DNA from: Zonotrichia leucophrys gambelii
Taxonomy: Eukaryota > Chordata > Aves > Passeriformes > Passerellidae
Length of the DNA stretch: 64,000 nt
Direction of reading: 5' to 3'
Assembly: GCF_028769735.1 (NCBI RefSeq)
Contig: NC_088173.1
Location: 22,074,038-22,138,037 of the forward strand
Within the stretch, counting starts at the first letter, position 1, and every line of letters begins with the position of its first letter. Both the position numbers and the translations under genes were made by a program. The notes below the pieces were generated by a model. It worked only from the letters and a program-made list of their open reading frames with translations. It ran no database searches and was not told the DNA's origin. This document shows, one piece after another, positions 51,201 to 63,200 of the stretch.

Positions 51201-54200
51201 ATTTCAAGCTGTTCACACTTTCTCCTCAAAGACTACTCTTCTAAAAGGAGCAAGTTGTTTTATTTTTTATCCTGAGGGATATTTCTCAAAGCCTCAAAGG
51301 ACAGCTGCTCTACCCATTTCTCTTTCTCCTCCAGTGCATTCAATTTCTTGCAAGTTGCCTCCATTTCCATCTTTAATTTAAACCAAGGTAGTAAAAGGAA
51401 TTTAAACTGCAGGCTTTAATTTTTTCAAGTCTTGAAATATATAGAGATATAATTCAACACTTCTATATACAATGCAGCCATCTCTAAAGTCCTTAAGGTT
51501 TATGATTTCCATTTCAAGCCCCCTTTTCCTTCCTTTCCACTCAGGAAAAGAAAAATTGCCTTAGAATTACTGTCAAAATATTCAGCGTGTGGACATTCAG
51601 ACAAATTTTAACAAAAAAAAAAGAAACCCGAACAAAACCGACCCAAACAAAAACAACAATTTTTTTTTAATGAGGAAGAAATACATTTTCTACAAAGACA
51701 CAGAAAAATTGTTAAAGCATTGGAGTGATGGCATTACATCATACTGAGCTCCTTCCCTCGATGCAAAATGCAAACAGTTGAACCTTATTAATTTATTAAG
51801 CTTCTCTGAACTCCATCTGTAAATGAAAGGTCTTTAGGCCTGCAATGGCTTTCCTTCTCACGGAAATTTGTTTGAGCTGCTTGAGTCAGCAATGCCCATA
51901 GCTCTGGAATTTGGCCACTTGCTGCAGTTAGCATGAGCACTTTAATTACCTAGAACTGTCTGGTCTAGGTAAGTGGCAAGCTAGAGAAAGGAATTTTCAT
52001 CCATTTCCTATTTACAGTTAAGGTCCTGATGAAAAACCACACTCTTACTGATAAAGAATAGCTTCAAGGTGTTGGATGCTAGTCACTGGAGAAAATACAA
52101 AAAAACTATCCACCTTCCAAGTCTCTCAGGATCAATCTTAGGCACTGGGGGAAAAAGCACAAACCACCTCCTTGCAATCTCCTCTAGCCCTAAAACACCT
52201 GACATGAAGTAATGTTCAATATCACTGTTTCAAGCACTATGGTTGCATCAACTTGGTCACTGTGTAGGCTGATATTTCAGCAGCATTCCTTTAGCTAATC
52301 CTTTAGGTAATATTTGAAACACCTCAGTCTTAGGAGGGCACTGAATTTTCTACTTTTGAGTAATTCTCTAAAGATTAGGCCAAAATAACCAAGTGTCTGC
52401 TGAGCTACCATCACTATATCCTGCTCCAGAAGCTATATTTTAATAGCAAAGGCTTGGATACTTAACTCAGGAAAGGTTTCCCACTAAGAACCTTCCTGCA
52501 GCCAGATAAGAGCCCAAATCCCAACCCTACCAGGAGCTCCAGCTAAACCATTTTTATAAGATAAGGCTCTCAAGTTTCTCATGGTCTCCCCCTATTTCTC
52601 CCTCATTCTCTCCCGTGCTTTGATCCTCTCAAAATGTGTTCGTTTTTTATCTATTTCAGAAAGGGATTTTATATTCAAAGAATTTGGCATACAGCTGTAG
52701 GGCAGGGTGACTAACAAGAAACTTTAAAACTGTCCCTTACAAATGTAGTGCAAATTATATAAGTCTGTTCAGAAAAAGACTGAAATACAAATTTTGTGTC
52801 CCAGCCCAATATCCTTTCTCTTTACTATGAGCTAATGATCTGCTACACCATTTGAAAATATTGCAGTCTTAAAAACAATGATCCACCAAGGCAAATTATA
52901 AAATACCAAGCAAAACAGGTTTTTACTGACCAAGAATATTCAGTCAGTAAGAAGCACTCTGTGTACAGCATGCATGAAAAACAGACATCTATTATATGTG
53001 GGTAAAGTATGTTGTAACAGATGTAATAAATCCACACGCATGAATATGTGGCTAATTTTTCTATGACAGCAAACAGTTAATAAAAACTCACATGCCTCTT
53101 CAGACTCTACAAATCCACACACAACAAAAAATAAAAAACAAAAAAACCTGAACTATGAGAGGAAATTAAAAGGTTAGGAACTACAATAAGAAAAGGATCC
53201 TTACCTGGAGTAGTGTTAAAGTCTAAGATGCGGTGATGAGACTGCAGCAGGTCAGGATTACTGGATGACAGGGTTCCACTGACAGGTAAAGCAGGAGGAA
53301 TGTGCTTTGATTGCCTCAGTCCCACAATGCTGTCATCCTGAGACTGGCCAATTCCAATGTCACTGTATCCAGAAAGAAATAAAATCAGGACTTACAGACA
53401 TTCAGAGATTGGCTATATTAGAGGGATGGCAGTGATGTCTCTACTGCTGCATTTTTATACTTTCAATTGTTTACACAGAAATTGCTATTTAGAAGTCAAA
53501 CTTCTCCAGAAAACAGGACTTACTTTGTGAACAGTCCACTCAGAGTGACTCAATTTGCCTGCTCACACTGCCAGAAGATCCTCACCACTAAGCACTGAGG
53601 AGTTGCTAGGCTAATTTTTTAAATTATTTTAACCAATATGTTCATTCAATAGGTGGTATACACCTCACCATCCTATCACCCAAACTTTGACTAATACTGC
53701 TGCCCCTCAGTGCTGTTTTCAAGCCTGGACTTCATAGATTTTTTTACTCCATCGGAGATGGGATTTGCAACTACGTTTGTGATATATTGTAGCCAAGCTA
53801 TAAGATCTTTCAGCAGACAGATGAGAGAGGAAAATTTGAGATAATTTGGTTTTGCCACCCTATATCACTTCTCTGAGTTTCTCTCCACTCTGTGTGACTG
53901 AAATGATACCAGGTAAGGCTAAGCTAAACATCCACACTTGGGTGCTAGAAGTATCCACTGCAAAGTACCTGGCAGCTGTAAATAAAGTATTCTGTGATAA
54001 AGGTGAAGTGTTTTATCCATTAAATTGTGGAAGGCAGGGTCCCACAGGAGATCAGCAGTGCTAGATGGATCTCAGACAGAGCTATCATCATGTTATAGTA
54101 GGCACTAATTTGCTTATTGCTTTTGAGTTCATAATAACGTGAAGCAGAACACCAGCCACAAGACATAGAGCTGGAGACAGCCATTGAACTTTTCTCTAAA

Positions 54201-57200
54201 TATACAGATCAAAACCCTTAATAAAATACTCAGAGGGTGTAAAATGTTGAATAGCAGTCATTATAGAAAGTGAAAAGCATTAAAAATGTAGCAAGTATAG
54301 GCAAGGCCTCTCTAAAAGCCAAGCACGTCTAAATCTGTATCTACAAATTTAAATAAAGCATAAACCAGATTATAAACATTACAACTAAGCCAGTCTAGTA
54401 AATTAAATGATGCAACACAAACGACCACTTGTACCCTAATGTTGGGCACTTAAACCTTTGTCTCTATCCACTCTTGGAAAACCTAAACAGAATTAATAAA
54501 AGCTAGATAATTACCCTGATAGCTGTTACAGCAGCAATATCCCTTTGTGCTTCCTGATGAATAACTCTACACTGTGCACTCTTGTACCACTTCTTTAAGT
54601 GCCCTGAATTGAACAGTAGTCTGGAAAGCTAGAACAGTGTCTGAGCACTAAAGACACATTTTTAATGACACGGACACAGCTGCTTTTGAGAAGGCAATGC
54701 ATGGTATCTCTCTGTGTTGTGTTTGGACTTTCTCACTGTTTTGCTTCTAAAAACCAGATAACTCTGTATTACCAGAACACTTTTATGAATTGTAACCTTA
54801 AGCCATGAGAGTGACAGAAACACTCAAGTCCACTGGAAACAGATATAGGACTCTCTCTTAATCAGAAGTTAAGGTGAATCTGAACATTTGTATTTTTGTA
54901 CTTCCATCAAGCACAAAATACTGTGACAAGCAGTGATAACCTACTCAGCCCACAGAACCTTCCTGCTAAACCAAAAGCAAGTAAGTCTTTCACTACAAAA
55001 GAGTTGCCAGCAATCAATATCAGGTCCTTCAAGCAGGAACCACTCCACATTTAAAAAAAGAAAGTAAACAAAAAACCCTGCAGCCCTAGTACCTCAAAAT
55101 GTTTTCAGGTGGTTCTAAACAACTACATACCAGATTTCATAAATACTGCAAACAACAGTATTTTCTCTAAATTCAAATCAAATTAAGACAGTGTGAATCT
55201 TACATTAGTAGTTTCACTTGCATTATGCATTCCTTTTGCAGTTTGCCAGTTTATATAATCTTATACCTATCCTGTGTGTTATGACTGAGGCAGCTTCAGT
55301 AAAGTGGACCAACTCTGAAAATGTTAGATTTAAAAGCAAAAACAGTGTTTAGAATTGTGTTTGAGTTTAAATCTTCATATAAGAAATTGGAAATCATTTA
55401 CTTAACACTCAGTCTACTCTATTTTTGAAACTTAAATTAGAATCTGAGTTCTAACCTATGCAAACAAGTAATGAAGTCTAGAAATATCAGATAAAAAGAG
55501 CAACACTAAAAAGATCCAGGTCCCATGAAGATCTACTGTTAGGTAAAATATTTTTATAATGCCAATGAAAGAAGATTGTGGTGTTAAGGAAGCAGCATTT
55601 ATATTGCTTTCTGTATGCATCTGCCATGCAGGGACACAGCACATTAACTAAGAAATAACTTTCCTGTTGAATGACAAACAGGGTAGAAGGGATAATGAAA
55701 TGACAGAACTATCTGAATGCTGCTTCCCTCAGAACACAAAATCCTGTGCACCCCACTGCAGGGCTGCAGGGAGGAGAGAGACAGGAGGACAGAGGAGAGA
55801 GGCTGCTTTGCCTGGGATGCTGCTCTATGGACCAGGCAGAACTTTACCAGAGAGGGAGGTGGGAATTGTGTTTAATCCTTTTTTGGACCAATTGAGTCTA
55901 CAGACCACAAAATCACTCTGTGTCAGAAAAGTAAACAAAGAGCTCCAGTGCAGATTGTACCTGGAACCCAAGAAATGTCTCACAGGCAGTGAAGAGAAGA
56001 TTTCCCTGTAGCTGCAGAGGAAATGGTGCTGTTTGCTCAGTTTGGGAGGTTTTTAATCTTATTGAACTAAACAGCAGGACTGAAGGAAGGCATTATCTCC
56101 TGCTCAAACTGATTCATCTTTGGTACTGATTTAACATCTCATGAAGCAGACAAGCCTCCTCTAACAGCGACCTCATTCTGGTTTAAAGATTGGTTTTGTC
56201 TGGGTACATCCTCAAGGCACTGGAACCTTCTGCAGTCTTCAAACTCAAAAAACAGTAGACAGTTTCACCTCCTAAACCAGCTGAGTCATGAAGTCTTTAA
56301 ATACCTACTTTAACTAAAGAGTAAATCAGCTTTTCCACCCCTCTTGATTTTCTTACATGCAAAATCGTGAAACTAGGTAAAGTCCCTTAATATATTCAAC
56401 ACCAGTAATTAAAAGGAAGAATGAGACGGATGCTTTTACACAATAGGGGAAAGAAAAGCACAAACACTGAAGTCTATAGCTACAGATCTCTATGCAGAAA
56501 CTGTGCAGACAAAAACAACTGAATGTCAACAGGCTTCGCAGATGAATTGCTATATATAACACATAAAGCAGTGCTACCAGAGGAAAATAAAATAGGTCAA
56601 GTTTTTCTGAATCTTACCCAAAGAGGTCCCTGCACAGAAAAAGTGTAAAAATGAAAGAACATAAAGAAAAAAAATCAACACGAAAATTTTATGCAAATGG
56701 TATGAACCATAGTGACTAATGCAGAAAGACCTAAGTATGCACAGCTCATCAGAGAAACAAACATGCAAAACCAGTTAAATAAAGGAGAACATGCTAAAGA
56801 CAAACAACACAAACAGAGTATTTACAGATTCTCCTCTATTGGAAAGGTACTGCCATCAATTCAAGAAACAGCCATTATTTGTGCATAATAGTCTATATAA
56901 ATTTAATAAATCTATCCCTAAAATTCTATATATAATTTTCAGAATAGTTTTCATTTAGTAGGCAATATCTAACATCAGTTAAGCAAATTTTTTAAGTAAT
57001 GGCAGGGAAAAAAGCCCTGCATTTTCAGCACAAGTGTCTTTTTTTTAATTTACATGGAATAGTTTATTCCCTAGTGGGACACAGGAAAGAAAAATGCAAG
57101 AGAAAACTCATCACACAACTACCCTCTACCATTTGCTTTCCCCCCATCAATACCATTTGCCTTGGCCAAGAACCAGGTTCCCATAATATCATATAAAATT

Positions 57201-60200
57201 CACTCTTCTATTTTTGCCAGCAATTTTCAGAACACTGTTTCTAAAATGTCTTCATAGAATAAAAGCTATCAGATAGCATATTTTGCTTTCATTAAAAAAA
57301 AATAAAATAAAAAACCACACACAATTCTATCAAAGAACCCAAGTTAAAATTTTAACCTCACACTCCTTACAGCAGTATATAAAAATTCTTATACACCACT
57401 GGAACGTGGATACATTGAAATCTTAGCTCATACCAACCCTTAGCAAGTAACCTACTTGCAGAACTATTCTGAAATAGTTTAATTTAACAGTCCTCTTAAA
57501 AGAAAAAGGAAAATGACATAAAAAAGTATTTGGTCATTACTTGATCTATAAGAAAAAAATACATCTAAATTGATGTCAGAAGATGCACTGTTAGCAGCCT
57601 ATGCTTGTTCAGATATTCAGAATGTTTTTTTCTGATATTTTTTCAGATATAAACATGATTTGTATTAATAAATAAAAAAGTATAATCACAAATTATAAGA
57701 TCATTAGGAATTCTTATAATTTAATGCAAAGGAAATATTTAGGAGGAAATAAACTCACTTGTATGGTTTCTGAGGCAGAATGCTGATTCGAGTCTTGTCA
57801 AGTATCTTCTTTAACTTATTTCTTCCCCCAACTGTGTTGGCTTTACTCTTCTTATTTACTTTTTCTAATCCTATTACCTGCTCCACATCAACAGCAAGGT
57901 CAGGGATGGAGTAACGACTCGCCTTTTTAATATCACCGATTTTAGGCAGGTGGGGAGCACCATTTCTTTTTTCCTCTGACAACCTTGTTAAGAGTTCTTT
58001 AAAAACTGTACAAGACAGAAAAAGGGAGGTAAGAAAAAGGACAAAAATGTAAAAGAAAGCTCTGTGCACCTGACCAGTTCAATATTAATCATTAAAAAAA
58101 AAACATTAGGCTATTCTGTCCATTTCAGCAATAAATTAATTTAGGTATAAGACTTCAAAAACATTTTTGCTTTTAAAAATAACATTCATTTTCTGTAGTA
58201 TGAATCAGGAAAAACAGTTAATTCGCCCAGCCTAGAAGAGAAATCCACAGGTGCCCACATGGTTACACGGATGGTATCAACAGAAGGGATTTGACTTTTC
58301 AGTCCAAGGACAAAGGCTTCTGCAGAATAGCAGCATGTATAAAAAGAGCACATTACACAAAAGTGAGACAAAAAAATTAAAATGAGAAGGAAGTTTTAAA
58401 CAGAGAGGCAGCAACAAAAGCTTTCAGATAGACAAGAAATTATTAGCAACAGCATCAAAAAAGGAAAACAGCAACAAAGCCATACTGAGACACCTCGGAT
58501 GCTTGACAGGGCTGTTGTATCCATCTGCCAGAAATACCAAAAAGCCCCTCATTCTCCCTCAGCTCCCTAGCAAAGAGTCATCTCTGAGACAGAAATATGT
58601 GATAAATTTGTAAATTAGTTCTTCTACTGCAACTTTGAGCCTCAAAAAACCCCTGATACATTTAAATAAATCATACAAAACTGAACTGGAGAGCAAGTCA
58701 TGTATTCTGAGTGTCAAAGAGGAACTCTCCATACATAAATGGAAAAATCCTCTGATGACTTGATTTGGATTAATAAATAAAAAGTGATAATTAAAACTAG
58801 GGAATTGTAGAAAAACATACGAACAACGGCAACTAACTAAGGATGAGTATTAGGGGGCTATGTATTACTGTTATTCATTAATTTTGTCCTTAATATTCTC
58901 TAATATCTAGAGGTACAACAAATTACCAAGAGACTTCAAAAGCTTGAAGACACTAAAGTGGAGGAGAGTAAACCCAGCCAATAACTGTACTAATGAATAG
59001 GACTTAGAGGCTGGAGACAGAAATTAGGTAAAGATAAGAAGATGCTGTTGAAAAAAGGAAACTCCTTTTGGGATTTTTGGAGAAGAAATCCTGCATGCAA
59101 TACACAGAAAGTAACTGCACTGGGACTGTACCGTAATCTGATTTCAGTATTTGCACTGGAGCCACAAGATAGAAAAAAATTAGAAAAACACTTCTGAAGA
59201 AAGGAAGAAATCAAGTTCAATCTTTAACAGAGTAAAGCAACACATGAGATTCAAAACCCAGTGTGAGGAGGATAGTTACAGAACTTACACATAGAGAAAC
59301 AAGAACATCCGGCTAAAAAAGCATATCCAGATACATTAAGAAATGTCTCTAATTATTAGAAACAACTGAAATATTAGAATCTTTACTGCAAAGAAAACAA
59401 AAAGAAAAGAAATAGATTTGACCAATAGCTTTTAAGATTTTTTGACCAATTACTTCTGGAGATAACCTAGGCAAACTTAAATCTTCAGTAGTACAGTGAT
59501 GTGCTGTGGTGATATTCTGTCCTACTTACATGTGATGAAGAACCTGATCCTGAAAGAGATACTCAAGGAACACATCACTAAATTGTGTAAATAATCCAAG
59601 TACCCAGTGGTAAAAAAATCAAACCAAATCCCTAATATATTCATTACTTATGATGCTAATTGAGCTCCTGAAGCTGCTCGAAAACTCTTCCATGTGTACT
59701 TTAGTACTTGTACAATGGAGGGAAATATGTAGAGAAGAAATACACAGGGTAGCAAGAATCTTTTCACCTAGCTGGCAGGAAAGGCTGTAATAGTCTTAGG
59801 CTTGCTACACAGAGTGGGCTGAAAAACTACAAGTAAATTCAGCAGACAGAATAAGACCACTGATCAGCTGGAATGCCTGAAGAGGCTTCTTTCTTGAGAG
59901 AAAACTAAACATTTTATATACAAGCAGGTTTTTAAAGTTCGAGCTACATGGTCACAATAGTTCCTCTTAATCCAGAGACATACACTTGTGAGAGGGAAGT
60001 CCCTTCATGTAAATCTCTACTCATAAATTTTTCTTTGCCATTATGAACAAAGATATTTTAGGACCTTCATGTTTGCTTTTTCTATTCTCTCCAGTACAAA
60101 AGAGTTTCAAACAAAACTATTTTAAACTATTAAAAAAAAATTAGATCTCTATCAAAACTAGAATGAACAATGCAGACAAACTTACCAAATAAATTGGTTT

Positions 60201-63200
60201 TCACAGTGATAGACAGATGAGTGTTATTTCTAAGGATCTCCATGGCTTTTGTCAACTGAATGTTTTCAAAGTTTTGACCATTCACTTCCAATATCTAAAA
60301 TTCAAACAAGTTTGAAAAATTTTCATGTAGTGAAGAGAAAGGAAGCAAAAAAAAAAAAAAAGCCAGGGGAGAGGCAATGGAGGAACACATTTTAAAATTA
60401 CATACCTGGTCTCCACGTTTCAAGCCTGCTTCTGTAGCTTTGCTGCCAAAATCTACACTGTCAACAAAGATTCCAAATCCCTTTTCTGACCCTCCCAGCA
60501 AGATAAAAGGCAAAGGGGCTTCTCGAGATGGCTTTGTTAATGTTATCAATCTTCGTTTCGCTTTAGCAGCACAAGCAATATTTAACAGCCTCAAATGTCC
60601 ACCCATTTTCTATAAGAGAAAAGCACAGTATGTTATATATAACAACAGCCTGGCTATTCCCTGTTATCCCAAGTTGTCAGAAAAAAACCCTCACTCTTAC
60701 CTCCCTCTCCAAATTGTTCTCAAATTCTTCCAGAAATCGAGTCATAGCAGGATCTCCTTCAAAATCATTGAAGTGATTGTTCACCCACAACAATACTACC
60801 CGTGTAACCTGAAAATTCATCAACATTACAAGTTATAAATTCTGCTGGAATACTCAGAACAACTCTACTGCCAAGTCCTTTAAAAATACTGGTCATTAAG
60901 GGCCCTGTAAATTTTCACTGGAATCTTAAATAATACATATACATATGTATTATTATATACTATATTACTATTACAATACTATTATATTATTATATACAAC
61001 CAAATCAAACTTCACTAATATGTAATTATATATCAGGAGAATAGAAAAAATTAAGTATCAAAATTGCTTTCACTTGTATAAGCAATTGTATGCTGTATTT
61101 CATAATGAATGCTGCAAGTCAGAAAACACTGGCTGTATCAAATTTTATTAATAAGAAATAGTGCACACAGGTAGAAGGCAACAAGGTAGATCTATTTCTG
61201 ACTTATAACAATTTCCTGTTCATGTACATTTCCAAATCTGCTTAGTTCTCCAAGCACAGGATCACAAAGCTTACAATACAGCCTAATATTGGCTCTTGAA
61301 TCTCCTAAGTCTTTAGATGTGCCACCAGTAACTTCACTTGGCATTTAGCTCTGTAAAAGAGCTCCTCTACGTTTAGAGAGGCAGGAAAAACAAGATATTG
61401 CAAAAAGCAGGAAAGATGTTTTAACAGCAAAAACAGCAATTCCTCTCCTTAGAGCCAATCTTTCCATTTACTCCTCCTTTTTTCCCTCCACCAGCTACTC
61501 CCCCCAAGCAATTATGATGATAGAGTTGAGAAGAATCTTAACTGGTATTTTACAATTTCTTAGGAAAAAATCTGAAGAAATACTATTAATTAATAGTAAT
61601 GAAGGCAAAGCCACAAAATAAGAGCAGCACTTTTTAAAACTATATGCTTTTACTCTAATATTCTTCTTTTAGTATGTGATTTGACCTGGAATATCAGCAG
61701 CAGTTGTCCTGACAAAACACAAGTGTTTTGGTGTCTTGAATTAGTATTGATTCATGCTATTTTTAAAAAGTTGCTGAATCCAAAACAGTTGTGCCACTCA
61801 ATGCTACCTCTAAAAATACAGCTGCATTTCTTCTTTTATGCTGGGAAAGTAAATCAGTAGGGATAAATCTCTAAACATTTCAAAACCTAACGCTTAAGAA
61901 CAAAGTCTCACACAATTTAAAAGTCTCATACTAATTTTTAATTAGTGCTAACCCTCACCCATTCTTCGTGTCTGCACAAAAAGCAAACCTCTGCAGCCCC
62001 ATGTGCCAAAGGTCTGACACCAGGCATGCAAAACCAATCCTTGCCACCCTCAAAGTTTCTAAGTAGTTTTCCTTTTACCCCAGAAAGGAAATTAATTCAG
62101 AAGAACTGCTGAAATTAATGAGCAAACTAACCAAGTACTTCAGAACTCCTCAAGTTCAGATTTCACCTGAAGGCAACTAGCCAGCTCTACATGTGCAGCT
62201 CCCAGCCACAGGAAAATACTTGAGATTTCTGCACCTTTGAAAATGAAGATGAACTTCATTCCTGTTAAACAGTTTTGATATTTTTCATTACTGTGGATGA
62301 CACTGGAAGATCCAGACAACGTCTGGTTAAATTTAGGGTAATTGCAGACTATTCAAATTGTCTGGGAAGTTGCAAGCTGTACCACGCAATGTATTTTAAA
62401 CTACTGCAGTGACAGCTTCACTGTCAATGCTGCTTTTGGAGTTGGGACTTACTCATCTGCACCCAGAGGACACTGAGCTGAGAGGAGTTGAATTCTGAGT
62501 TTCAGAGGAATGCCATTACTTGTGTCACAAATCAGGAACAGCATTAAAAGAGGATTAAAGCTGTAAAATCAAATAACTTGCTGCAGGGCAAAATCATTGC
62601 TAAGGCTGGATGTCCAGTGTCCCACTCTGAATGCTCCTGACTTCTCATCATCCCCAGGAAGTTTTACTCACCCCTTTCACTCCCCTTACTGCCTATCAGC
62701 ACCCAGTACAAAACAGCCAAAATCTTCCAGATTCCTCATTCCCTACTTGCTCATCTCCCCTTGTCCCAAGCTGTTCTCTGCCTCCTGCCTTTCTGTCAGT
62801 GCTGCTGGAGGTCAGAAAAGGTTGGTTATTGAGGCAGCAGAATAAAGAGATGCTCTGTCTTCAGACTGATACAAGCAACTGTGGCTTGTATCATGCTGGC
62901 TCATGCTTTTAGAGGCTGAGGGGATTGTCCATTGGAGGACAAGCAACATAACTTTAAAGATGAGCTCCAATACCATAACTCTGAGCAGTATCAGCTGCAA
63001 AACCTACCCTCTGTCATATATAAGACCCTTCCTTCAAGGCACAGCTATACTAACATTTCTGGAAGAAATACACAGATTTAAATAAAAGCTGAAAACCAAA
63101 TTGTCTCTTTCATTGTACTAATATCATTCCCATGGTTTCAAATTTATTAAAAAAAAAAGGGCATCTGGAAATTTTTAGAATTTTTTTAGCATAGGAAAAA

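Larger units (their letters stand above)
49262..53204 (-). other. RAPGEF2: RAPGEF2 intron (3,943 bp)
   Basis: Holds both copies of the 44-bp repeat. No recognised TE family. Confidence 0.85.
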
